DNA from: Muribaculaceae bacterium
GTDB taxonomy: Bacteria > Bacteroidota > Bacteroidia > Bacteroidales > Muribaculaceae
NCBI GenBank assembly: GCA_017619255.1
Contig: JAFZSS010000261.1
Span: forward strand, 1-12,917
Reading direction: 5' to 3'
DNA: 12,917 nucleotides
The first letter of the stretch is position 1; every line of letters begins with the position of its first letter. Shown in pieces: positions 5,564-12,917 of the stretch. The notes under the pieces were generated by a model. It was given only the letters and a program-made list of their open reading frames with translations, had not been told where the DNA came from and did not search any database. The translations under genes were made by a program, and so were the position numbers.

Positions 5564-7222
5564 ATGAAACGATCATTCTTGTTGTTTGCGTGCTTCTTGA
5601 CAATGACTGTAACTGGACTTGCCGCGACCAAGTATGTCGGGGGTGACATCTCTCTGTTGACAAAATATGAGGAGCGTGGTGCCATCTACTATAACGAGCA
5701 TGGCGCCCGCATCACCGGTATGCTGGATTACCTTGAGCAGCAGGGAATGAATGCCATGCGCGTGCGCCTGTTTGTCGACCCTTCTCAAGCTGGAAACGAG
5801 GATCTGGACGAGGGCGTGTGCCAAGATCTGCCCTATGTGACCGCACTCGGTCAGCGCATCAAGGATGCTGGCTTCTATCTCCTACTTGATATCCACTACA
5901 GTGACACCTGGACCGATCCGGGTCAGCACTCCACGCCGTCGTCATGGACCGTAACGAGCGCCCTGGGCGACAGCGTCTACAACTACACCAAGCGGGTGCT
6001 CAGTGCGATGACGGCGGCTGGAGCAACCCCAGATTTCATTCAGGTGGGCAACGAGGTGACCTATGGCATGCTTTGGCCCACAGGACACTGCTACCCCAAT
6101 GGCACCGACTACGGCAGCGGCACATTTGCCAACTTAGCTAACTATCTCAAGCGTGGCATCAGTGCCTGCCGCGAGGTGTGCCCTGCGGCGCAGATCGTTG
6201 TTCACACCGAGATGAGCCGCGTCAGCAATGTTACCTCGTTTTACAACACGCTCAAGAATTATAATGTCGACTACGATATCATCGGGTTGAGCTATTATCC
6301 TTACTGGCACGGTGACCTGACCGTTCTTGACGGCCTGCTCACTACGCTCGAGAACACTTATCCCACCAAGAAAATCCAGATCGTCGAGACGGGTTACCCC
6401 CATGCCTACTATCCTGATGGCGCGACCTATGACCTGCAGTCCACATGGCCCGCAACCGAGGTAGGACAGCGGGCCTTTGCTGCCGACCTGGTCACGACAC
6501 TCAACAACCACCCCGCAGTGGACGGCCTCTACTGGTGGTTCCCCGAGGCCAACGAGTACGGCATCCCCTACAGCAACCATGTGACTGCTGCCTGGTATAA
6601 CAGCGGGTGGTGGGACAACGCCAGCGGACAAGTCATGGACGCGCTGTTCGAGATGGCAGCTTTCCTCAACGACCCCCAACCGGCAGAGATCTACATCGTG
6701 GGCGGCACAGGCTCATGGATTCTAACCGAACCCATGGGACGGATGACATGCCTCGATGACGGCACCTATGTGGATACCCTGACCATCAGCGCTCCCGTCT
6801 ACTTCGTCTTTGCCGATGGGGGACCAGCGCAATGGAACAATGACTGGACAGCATTTAACAGCACTTACCGATACGGACCGCCAGCCACCCAGGCAGTCAC
6901 TACGGGAGTGCAATACACGACAGCCAAGAGGGACAACAATTGCTCTTACTACTTCACTGGAGACGGCAGCGACTACCTCTTTACCTTCGACAGCAATGAC
7001 TTGACATTCAGCCTTCAGGTCATCGAGCCTCTGCCTCAAGTCACGTCAGGCGATGTCAACGGCGACGGACATGTGGACATCACCGACGCCACACTACTCA
7101 TCAATTACCTGCTCAGCGGAAACGGCAGCAGCCTCAATTTGACAGCCGCCGACATGAACAACGACAGCCGAGTGGATATCACCGACGCCACACTGCTCAT
7201 CAACTACCTGCTTGAACATTAA
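5564..7222 (+). CDS. Secreted GH53 endo-beta-1,4-galactanase with C-terminal dockerin
   Basis: The enzyme is predicted to cut beta-1,4-galactan side chains of pectin (type I arabinogalactan) outside the cell. It has a signal peptide (about residues 1-20), then a GH53 (clan GH-A) barrel beginning YVGGDISLLTKYEERGA. The acid/base is E164 (GNEVTYGMLWP) and the nucleophile E275 (VETGYPHAYYP). The barrel ends near residue 370. Residues about 372-490 form a separate beta-rich module (starts EIYIVGGTGSWIL), possibly a carbohydrate-binding or SusE/F-like domain; this is a guess. Residues 496-552 are a type I dockerin with two calcium loops (GDVNGDGHVDITD and a second ending VDITD). The two halves are nearly identical in DNA (7079-7111 versus 7175-7211). 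No susC/susD pair or other galactan gene is in view, so this is not a standard polysaccharide-utilisation locus as seen here. Confidence 0.93.
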   Translation: MKRSFLLFACFLTMTVTGLAATKYVGGDISLLTKYEERGAIYYNEHGARITGMLDYLEQQGMNAMRVRLFVDPSQAGNEDLDEGVCQDLPYVTALGQRIKDAGFYLLLDIHYSDTWTDPGQHSTPSSWTVTSALGDSVYNYTKRVLSAMTAAGATPDFIQVGNEVTYGMLWPTGHCYPNGTDYGSGTFANLANYLKRGISACREVCPAAQIVVHTEMSRVSNVTSFYNTLKNYNVDYDIIGLSYYPYWHGDLTVLDGLLTTLENTYPTKKIQIVETGYPHAYYPDGATYDLQSTWPATEVGQRAFAADLVTTLNNHPAVDGLYWWFPEANEYGIPYSNHVTAAWYNSGWWDNASGQVMDALFEMAAFLNDPQPAEIYIVGGTGSWILTEPMGRMTCLDDGTYVDTLTISAPVYFVFADGGPAQWNNDWTAFNSTYRYGPPATQAVTTGVQYTTAKRDNNCSYYFTGDGSDYLFTFDSNDLTFSLQVIEPLPQVTSGDVNGDGHVDITDATLLINYLLSGNGSSLNLTAADMNNDSRVDITDATLLINYLLEH

Positions 7223-7266
7223 CGCCTCTCAATACATCTCGACACATCATTTTTAAGAAAAAGTAT

Positions 7267-7274
7267 TATCTTTG
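7267..7274 (+). promoter_or_regulatory. Bacteroidetes -7 box for the S8 protease pair
   Basis: TATCTTTG matches TAnnTTTG exactly and is identical to the box before the M64 gene. It lies 23 bases upstream of the ATG. No convincing -33 TTTG is found about 20 bases further up. It probably drives both S8 genes, since the gap between them has no such box. Confidence 0.55.
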
Positions 7275-7297
7275 CCACTGAAAGGGAAGAGAACAAG

Positions 7298-9604
7298 ATG
7301 GAGAAAGCATTTGTAAAACCGGTTTTTGCTGTGATGGTAGCCCTCTGCATTGTGGGAGTGGCCTTCGCTGGGCTGCATGATGTTCCACCTCCGTCGTTGC
7401 AGTGGTACCTTGATGAACAAGCCTATTTGGAACACGCGAACAAGAATAGCGCTGCTCTGTCGAGTTACAAGCCTCGTTTTGCGCCACCACGCATGGTCCG
7501 CGGGGTGGAAATGATGGACGCCTTCATCGATATCGACAATCCCGCGGTCACGGCAATTCTCAAGGAGCACGGCGTGATAGTCAATTGCGTGTTCGACGAC
7601 TTTGTCACCGCTCAGGTGCCGTTGAACCGCCTGAACGAAGTATCATGCCTGCCGGGAGTGAGCGGTTTGGAAGTCAGCCAATTGCTCGAATTGTGTACCG
7701 ACTCAACATTAAGCGTTACACATGCGGGACAGGTGCTCAATGGGCCTGATTATGGATTGGAAATGCCTTACGATGGCTCGGGCGTGATAATCGGTGTCAT
7801 TGACAATGGCTTTGACTACCAGCATAGCGCTTTCAAGTGTGCCGACGACCCGACACGGTCGCGCATCGTCAGGGTTTATGACCCCAATTCCAATAAAGGG
7901 CATCCTGTAGTGATTGACGGCGCAACGCTTCCTGGCTCGGTTTTCATGGATGAGCAGATCAATACACTCACCACTGATGATATCGGCTCTCACGGTACCC
8001 ATGTCGCAAGCATCGCGGCCGGCACCCATGTCAACGGCTATGGCGGCATGGCGCCTGGAGCAGACATTGTGTTGTGCGTCTCCCCGTCGCTTAATATGGG
8101 CGTGCAGGAAACCGAGGTGGTCAATAACATCAAGTACATCTTTGCTTATGCCGACAGCGTGGGCAAGCCCTGCGTGATAAATGTCAGCGTCAGCACGCCC
8201 CATGGCGCTCGGGATGGTAATGATCGCATTGCCAAGGCCGTGGCTCAACTGTCGGGACCCGGTCACATCTTTGTCATCGCGGCAGGAAATACTGGCGGCA
8301 GGAATCTTTATACCCACTCACCGGTGACAATGGACAAGCCGCTGCACATGTTGTTGAGTTATGTTAACCCTAATGTTACCAGTGATCCATCTTACTACTA
8401 TACCAATTTCTGGACCGATACATGGGTCAGGGGGAAAAACCAGCGCGCAGTGGTGGCATTCCACATTTTTGACAGGCAGACTCGACGCATTGTCTGGGAA
8501 TCGGAACTGATCAAACTCTATAGGTCTGTTGACCTTTCTGAGATAGATGAGTATTTTGCGCCGGATTATTCACTGGACAGTATCGCTTATGTGAAGGCGC
8601 TGGTTTCATTAAGCACTTCAGGCAAATATGAGGTAACGGCCTCCATACACAACATGAAGTGTAAAGATGTCACCGTGAACGAGGCCGACGGCACCTTAAG
8701 GAGCCGATATCAATTCGGCTTGACAGTTTACGCTCCGCGAATCTGCTATCCACAACAGCCCGACAGCGTTTATGTGGATTCATGGCTGTGTGCGACTCAG
8801 TCAGGAAGATTGCTGAATGACTATTCTGCCATTGTTGACAGCATCTCGCCTGAGGGCGATACGATATCGGTATATGTGGCCGATTACTACACCAAGCCCA
8901 GTGACCTTGTCTCCATCGGGACCTATGCGGTACATGATTCTGTCATCTCGGTCGGCGCATTTATCGGGCGCAATTCGCATTATTCCTTTAACCTGGGTAC
9001 AACCATCGTCGAGAATGCGACCGTGGGAGCGGCGTATGGCTATAGCAGCTATGAGGCTGAAGGATACGGGCCCACAGGAAAAGCATTGCCGACAGTAATG
9101 GCCCCCGGCTATTGTGTCGTGGCAGCAGGAAGCCGTTATTCCTATTTCCAGACCAATCATTCCAATAAAGATCTGGTGATGCAGGATGACATGGGATGTC
9201 CGTGGGGTATCATGAGCGGAACATCGATGGCGGCACCCACAGTGGCTGGAATCATCGCCCAATGGCTGCAGATAAAGCCTGATCTCTCGCCTGGCGATGT
9301 GAAACAGATCATCGCACAGACGGCAGTGAAGGACGGCTTTTATAGCCAGCGATTCGGGCCGAATGGAAAGATTGATGCAATGGCAGGCGTGCAATATCTT
9401 CTGCAGGCATCTCATACCGAAATACTTCCTGGAGATGTTGACGGCAGCGGGAAAGTGGACATCACTGATGTGACAATGTTGATTAATTACTTGCTCAACA
9501 ATTATTGCGAGGGACTAAACCCTGAAGCGGCAGACTATGACGGTGATGGCTTGATTGACATCGTTGATGTAACCTCATTGATAAATTACTTGCTTAATTG
9601 TTAA
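7298..9604 (+). CDS. Secreted S8 (subtilisin-family) serine protease with dockerin, copy 1
   Basis: This is a 768-aa protein with a signal peptide (about 1-25) and a propeptide-like region (about 30-150, with MVRGVEMMDAFIDID and FVTAQVPLNRL). The triad is complete: D169 in VIDNGFDYQHSAF, H232 in SHGTHVASIAAG and S643 in MSGTSMAAPTVAG; the oxyanion Asn is N331 in AAGNTGG. N331 and S643 are about 310 residues apart, against about 66 in subtilisin, because of an inserted domain at roughly 335-540. Residues 712-768 are a dockerin (GDVDGSGKVDITD and DYDGDGLIDIVD loops). The catalytic Asp motif is DNG rather than the common DSG/DTG. It is upstream of a paralogue, probably in one transcript. The substrate is unknown. 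Confidence 0.92.
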   Translation: MEKAFVKPVFAVMVALCIVGVAFAGLHDVPPPSLQWYLDEQAYLEHANKNSAALSSYKPRFAPPRMVRGVEMMDAFIDIDNPAVTAILKEHGVIVNCVFDDFVTAQVPLNRLNEVSCLPGVSGLEVSQLLELCTDSTLSVTHAGQVLNGPDYGLEMPYDGSGVIIGVIDNGFDYQHSAFKCADDPTRSRIVRVYDPNSNKGHPVVIDGATLPGSVFMDEQINTLTTDDIGSHGTHVASIAAGTHVNGYGGMAPGADIVLCVSPSLNMGVQETEVVNNIKYIFAYADSVGKPCVINVSVSTPHGARDGNDRIAKAVAQLSGPGHIFVIAAGNTGGRNLYTHSPVTMDKPLHMLLSYVNPNVTSDPSYYYTNFWTDTWVRGKNQRAVVAFHIFDRQTRRIVWESELIKLYRSVDLSEIDEYFAPDYSLDSIAYVKALVSLSTSGKYEVTASIHNMKCKDVTVNEADGTLRSRYQFGLTVYAPRICYPQQPDSVYVDSWLCATQSGRLLNDYSAIVDSISPEGDTISVYVADYYTKPSDLVSIGTYAVHDSVISVGAFIGRNSHYSFNLGTTIVENATVGAAYGYSSYEAEGYGPTGKALPTVMAPGYCVVAAGSRYSYFQTNHSNKDLVMQDDMGCPWGIMSGTSMAAPTVAGIIAQWLQIKPDLSPGDVKQIIAQTAVKDGFYSQRFGPNGKIDAMAGVQYLLQASHTEILPGDVDGSGKVDITDVTMLINYLLNNYCEGLNPEAADYDGDGLIDIVDVTSLINYLLNC

Positions 9605-9627
9605 TGGGTTATGGATGGATGATTAGC

Positions 9628-9633
9628 AAGGAG
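9628..9633 (+). promoter_or_regulatory. Shine-Dalgarno-like site before S8 copy 2
   Basis: AAGGAG lies four bases before the ATG at 9638. Clear Shine-Dalgarno sequences are unusual in this window, where starts are preceded by A-rich DNA. The site supports translation of the second protease from the transcript of the first, as the 33-bp gap has no promoter box. Confidence 0.5.
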
Positions 9634-9637
9634 AATA

Positions 9638-11860
9638 ATGAGAAGAAGATTATATAGCGCCTTGTTACTGATGATGGTCGTGGCCAGCATCAATGCGCAG
9701 CGACTCTTGCCGCCATCGGTTTCGCAGTTTCTGGAAGAACGGGCCTATAGCATTACTTATCGTGAGATGATGGCCTCGATGGGGCAGCAATCTTGCTTCG
9801 TCCCCCCTCGATGGATTGACGGTGAGGAGATGGTCGATGCTTTTATCGCCATCAAGGATGAGGAAACGCTGCAATCGCTACAGGCGATGGGCGTTATCGT
9901 GAACTGCGGCTTCGACGGCTTTGTCACTGCACAGGTGCCGGTGAATCGCCTCATTGAAGTGTCTGGGACACCGGGCGTGACTGATGTGGAAATCAGCCCG
10001 CGTGTGGAGTTATGTACCGATTCCACCATGAGTTCCACACGCGTCACCGAGGTGATGAAAGGCGCTCCTGCTGGGCTTCCTATGTCTTACGATGGTTCGG
10101 GAGTTATCGTTGCCGTCATTGACATAGGTTTTGACTATCAGCATCTGGCATTCAGGTCTAGTGAGGATACTTCGTGTTCGCGCATCGTCAGAGTCTATGA
10201 CACGCGAAGCACCGCGGGCCATCCTGTGTACTATAACAAAACGCAAAAACTGCCGGGCTCTGTGTTTATCGACGATGAGGTTTTGGCTCTCACCACCGAT
10301 GATGCCACGGCAACCCATGGCACCCACACTGCGAGCATTGCGGCCGGAACCCATGTCCACGGCTATGGCGGCATGGCACCGGGTGCCGATATCGTTCTGT
10401 GCGCTGTGACAGTGCTTGACAATACTATGTCGGCAACCGAAATTGCCAACTGTGTGCGCTACATCGACGCTTATGCCGACAGCGTGGGCAAGCCCTGTGT
10501 CATCAGCATGAGCGTCAGCACCGGCAACGGCCAGCATGACGGCTTGGATTACCTTTCCGAGGCCATTAAGCAGACAATGGGCCCGGGACGAATCTTTGTC
10601 ATTTCGGCTGGAAATAACGCTGGACGAAAATCATACGCCCATAAGTTGGCGACTCCGGAATCACCCTTGAATCTCCTCTTCAAGTGTAAGAATTCAATCG
10701 GTGGCGATTCCGCCTACTATTATGCAGGACACAAAACCGAAATATGGATGCGCACTCCCAATTCGAACTTCTATCTCAAACTTCATGTCGTGGACCTGAA
10801 CACCGGAGATATCTTGTGGGAGTCCGAACAGTTGAATTCCGGCGCCGTCATCGAAGCCTGGCAGCTGGCTGGCTACTTTGACTGCTACACCAGCGCCGAC
10901 TCCGTTGGTTACATCAGGGTCAATCCAGTATATGCTACCTATGGTAAGAAATACCGCGTGTCGGTATCAGTCCATAATCTGCGCAGCCATGTGTACACTA
11001 CCGTCGGCGGCGTGAAAAAGAGCCGTTATGCCTTGGGTATGAGCATCTATCCACGCAAGTCCACGCCGTGCGAAATCGATGCGTGGGTGATTAATTCAGG
11101 CTCGGGTTTCGGTACGCTCAACAAGCCTGTCGTGGCGATTGATGGAACGACATGGAACAGTTTCTATACGGCCCCGAGTGATTCCTGTTGCATCGGCACC
11201 TATGCGTGTGGCGACTCCACGATTTCTGCTGGAGCCTATGCGGCGCGCAATAGTTATTATTCTTTGCCACAGCACAAGATAGTGACCGATTACTCTGCTC
11301 ATATCGGAAGGATAGCCTCTTTTTCAAGCTACCAGATCGAGGGTGCGGGACCAACGGGAACGGCATTGCCCACCATCTGTGCGCCGGGCGTGGATGTCGT
11401 TGCAGCCGGCAGCCGCTATTCTTACTTCGCTCATGGCAGCAACCAGACCGTTATGGCGGTGGATGGCAACTATTGGGGCGTGATGAGCGGCACATCGATG
11501 GCGGCACCCACGGTGGCTGGCATTATCGCACTGTGGCTCCAGGCCAAGCCCACTCTCTCGGTATCCGAGATCAAGAATGTCCTTGCCTTGACGGCAGCAA
11601 AGGATAAATACACCCTCACGCCTCAGTTTGGGCCAAACGGCAAAATTGATGCCTTTGCAGGTATGTATTATGTCCTCTACAAGCATGGTTTAATAAAAGG
11701 TGATGTGAACAACGACGGAGAGGTTAACATTGCTGATGTCAACACCCTCATCGACATCATCCTGACAGACAGCACTGGCAATCCAAGAGCCGATGTGAAC
11801 CGCGACGGCGAGGTCAATATCGCCGATGTGAATACGATCATCGTCCTTTTGCTCTCTTGA
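9638..11860 (+). CDS. Secreted S8 (subtilisin-family) serine protease with dockerin, copy 2
   Basis: This 740-aa paralogue of the preceding protease has the same layout: signal peptide (MRRRLYSALLLMMVVASINA), propeptide-like region, S8 domain and dockerin. Catalytic residues are D162 (VIDIGFDYQHLAF), H227 (THGTHTASIAAG) and S620 (MSGTSMAAPTVAG), with oxyanion N326 (SAGNNAG). The insertion at about 330-515 is present but clearly more diverged from copy 1 than the core. The dockerin (688-740) carries NIADVN loops (GDVNNDGEVNIAD, DVNRDGEVNIAD), unlike the DITD loops of copy 1 and of GH53, so its binding partner may differ. The gene starts 33 bp after copy 1 with an AAGGAG ribosome site. The pair most likely arose by tandem duplication. 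Confidence 0.92.
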   Translation: MRRRLYSALLLMMVVASINAQRLLPPSVSQFLEERAYSITYREMMASMGQQSCFVPPRWIDGEEMVDAFIAIKDEETLQSLQAMGVIVNCGFDGFVTAQVPVNRLIEVSGTPGVTDVEISPRVELCTDSTMSSTRVTEVMKGAPAGLPMSYDGSGVIVAVIDIGFDYQHLAFRSSEDTSCSRIVRVYDTRSTAGHPVYYNKTQKLPGSVFIDDEVLALTTDDATATHGTHTASIAAGTHVHGYGGMAPGADIVLCAVTVLDNTMSATEIANCVRYIDAYADSVGKPCVISMSVSTGNGQHDGLDYLSEAIKQTMGPGRIFVISAGNNAGRKSYAHKLATPESPLNLLFKCKNSIGGDSAYYYAGHKTEIWMRTPNSNFYLKLHVVDLNTGDILWESEQLNSGAVIEAWQLAGYFDCYTSADSVGYIRVNPVYATYGKKYRVSVSVHNLRSHVYTTVGGVKKSRYALGMSIYPRKSTPCEIDAWVINSGSGFGTLNKPVVAIDGTTWNSFYTAPSDSCCIGTYACGDSTISAGAYAARNSYYSLPQHKIVTDYSAHIGRIASFSSYQIEGAGPTGTALPTICAPGVDVVAAGSRYSYFAHGSNQTVMAVDGNYWGVMSGTSMAAPTVAGIIALWLQAKPTLSVSEIKNVLALTAAKDKYTLTPQFGPNGKIDAFAGMYYVLYKHGLIKGDVNNDGEVNIADVNTLIDIILTDSTGNPRADVNRDGEVNIADVNTIIVLLLS

Positions 11861-11880
11861 TGAGTGTAGTTCCGTATAAA

Positions 11881-11913
11881 CAGCCAGGCAACCCATAACG
11901 GATTGCCTGGCTG
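11881..11913. terminator. Inverted repeat, probable terminator between convergent genes
   Basis: Two perfect 11-bp arms (CAGCCAGGCAA and TTGCCTGGCTG) flank an 11-base loop, in the 79-bp gap between the S8 copy 2 stop and the gpmI stop. On the minus strand the stem is followed by TTTAT, so it fits best as the gpmI terminator. On the plus strand no T-run follows, but the stem could still block opposing transcripts. Confidence 0.7.
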
Positions 11914-11939
11914 AAGTGTATAGGCTCTATGACGATGCC

Positions 11940-12917
11940 TTATTTTGTTACATCGATCAGGCCGTGGCCCGTCATCTCCTGGGGCTGCGGCAGTCCCATA
12001 ATCTGAAGAATGCTCGGTGCCACATCGGCCAGGCGGCCCGTGTTGATGATGAGTTCGGGATCCTCGGTCACATAGATGATGGGAACGGGGTTCAGCGAGT
12101 GGGCCGTGTTGGCGGTGCCGTCAGTGTTGATGGCGTGGTCGGCATTGCCGTGGTCGGCGATGATGATGACCTCATAGCCCGTGGCGCGGGCGGCCTCGAC
12201 GGTATCGTGCACGCAGCGGTCGATGGCCTTCACGGCCTTGCAGATGGCGTCATACACGCCCGTGTGGCCCACCATGTCGCCGTTGGCATAGTTCACGACG
12301 ATGAAGTCATACTTGTCCTCGCGGATGGCGGCGACGAGTTTGTCGCGCACCTCATAGGCGCTCATCTCGGGCTTCAGGTCATAGGTGGCCACATCGGGTG
12401 AGGGCACCAGGATACGGTCCTCGCCGTCGAAAGGCTGCTCCCTGCCGCCACTGAAGAAGAAGGTCACATGAGCATATTTTTCTGTTTCGGCGATGTGCAG
12501 TTGACGCTTGCCAAGGCTCGACAGGTACTGGGACAGCGTGTTATCGACATTCTCCTTGGGGAACAAGATGTGCATGTTCTTAAATGTCGGGTCATAGGGT
12601 GTCATGCAGTAGTATTGCAGGCCGGGAATGACCTTCATGCCATCCTCTGGCTTGTCCTCCTGAGTCAGCGCAATGGTGATCTGCTTGGCGCGGTCGTTGC
12701 GGAAGTTGAAGAAAATCACCACATCGCCCTCCTGGATGCGTCCGTCCACGGTACTGTTCACGATGGGTTTGATGAACTCGTCGGTCACGCCCTCGTCATA
12801 GGACTCCTGGATGGCCCTTACCATGTCGTCGCTCTGCTTGCCCACGCCGGCGGTCAACATGTCGTATGCCACCTTGATGCGGTCCCAGTTGTTGTTGCGG
12901 TCCATGGCGTAGTAGCG
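11940..12917 (-). CDS. gpmI: 2,3-bisphosphoglycerate-independent phosphoglycerate mutase, C-terminal part
   Basis: The enzyme interconverts 3- and 2-phosphoglycerate in glycolysis, using two Mn ions instead of a bisphosphoglycerate cofactor. The frame stays open to the window edge ([13 protein letters not shown] at the cut), so the N-terminal part of about 180 residues, with the phosphoserine, lies outside; 325 of about 505-515 residues are present. Metal ligands of the alkaline phosphatase superfamily are visible: D and H in NGDMVGHTG (near 12260-12300), D-H in IIADHGNAD, and H in AHSLNPVP. The segment [22 protein letters not shown] is the recognisable substrate-binding region. The internal ATG at 12905 is the Met of YYAMDR, not the start. 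It is convergent with the protease pair. Confidence 0.96.
   Translation of the reverse strand, partial: RYYAMDRNNNWDRIKVAYDMLTAGVGKQSDDMVRAIQESYDEGVTDEFIKPIVNSTVDGRIQEGDVVIFFNFRNDRAKQITIALTQEDKPEDGMKVIPGLQYYCMTPYDPTFKNMHILFPKENVDNTLSQYLSSLGKRQLHIAETEKYAHVTFFFSGGREQPFDGEDRILVPSPDVATYDLKPEMSAYEVRDKLVAAIREDKYDFIVVNYANGDMVGHTGVYDAICKAVKAIDRCVHDTVEAARATGYEVIIIADHGNADHAINTDGTANTAHSLNPVPIIYVTEDPELIINTGRLADVAPSILQIMGLPQPQEMTGHGLIDVTK

Noticed and set aside
5564..7222. Polysaccharide-utilisation locus around the GH53 gene
   Set aside because: No SusC/SusD-like gene, regulator or other glycosidase is found in the window; the neighbours are holA and proteases.
11916..12401. Plus-strand open frame of 161 aa opposite gpmI
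   Set aside because: It is low-complexity (Gly, Val, Asp, His-rich) as expected from the antisense of a GC-rich conserved gene, and gpmI is unambiguous on the other strand.

Overview
The window looks like ordinary chromosome from a gut or rumen member of the order Bacteroidales, most likely Prevotellaceae or Muribaculaceae. I judge this from the Bacteroidetes -7 promoter box (TAnnTTTG) at three places, A-rich leaders mostly without Shine-Dalgarno sequences, an IgA-type M64 metallopeptidase, several secreted proteins of Bacteroidales character, and dockerin repeats at the C-termini of secreted enzymes. The genus is an inference. No tRNA, rRNA, CRISPR array, insertion sequence or phage gene is visible. 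No gene-free stretch exceeds about 125 bp.

Left part, minus strand (1-2822). A short solo PD-(D/E)xK protein (type I restriction HsdR N-terminal family, no helicase) is followed by three genes for exported proteins of unknown function. These are 182 aa, 480 aa and a third cut by the window edge, separated by 1 and 12 bp, so they almost certainly form one transcription unit.

Middle, plus strand (2883-7222). A secreted M64 metallopeptidase diverges from the HsdR_N gene across a compact two-way promoter. Then come holA (DNA polymerase III delta subunit, the one clear housekeeping gene of this part) and a secreted GH53 endo-beta-1,4-galactanase that ends in an extra beta-rich module and a dockerin. 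The gaps before holA and GH53, and the gap after hsdR_N, are filled with 7-bp tandem repeats of two kinds. They always come in the same order: RARTKAG units, then CTWRRRA-like units, then the next start codon.

Right part (7298-11860, plus). Two tandem paralogous subtilisin-family (S8) proteases each have a signal peptide, a propeptide-like region, a complete catalytic triad, an insertion of about 200 residues between the oxyanion Asn and the catalytic Ser, and a C-terminal dockerin. A perfect 11-bp inverted repeat separates them from a convergent gpmI gene (cofactor-independent phosphoglycerate mutase), whose 5' part lies outside the window.

The theme is extracellular hydrolysis: three proteases, one pectic galactanase and several exported unknowns, with two core genes (holA, gpmI) interspersed. 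Three adjacent enzymes share dockerin ends, but no cohesin or scaffoldin is in view. The points most worth a second look are the heptad repeat arrays, one of which encodes the end of hsdR_N, and the dockerin-tailed enzyme cluster.
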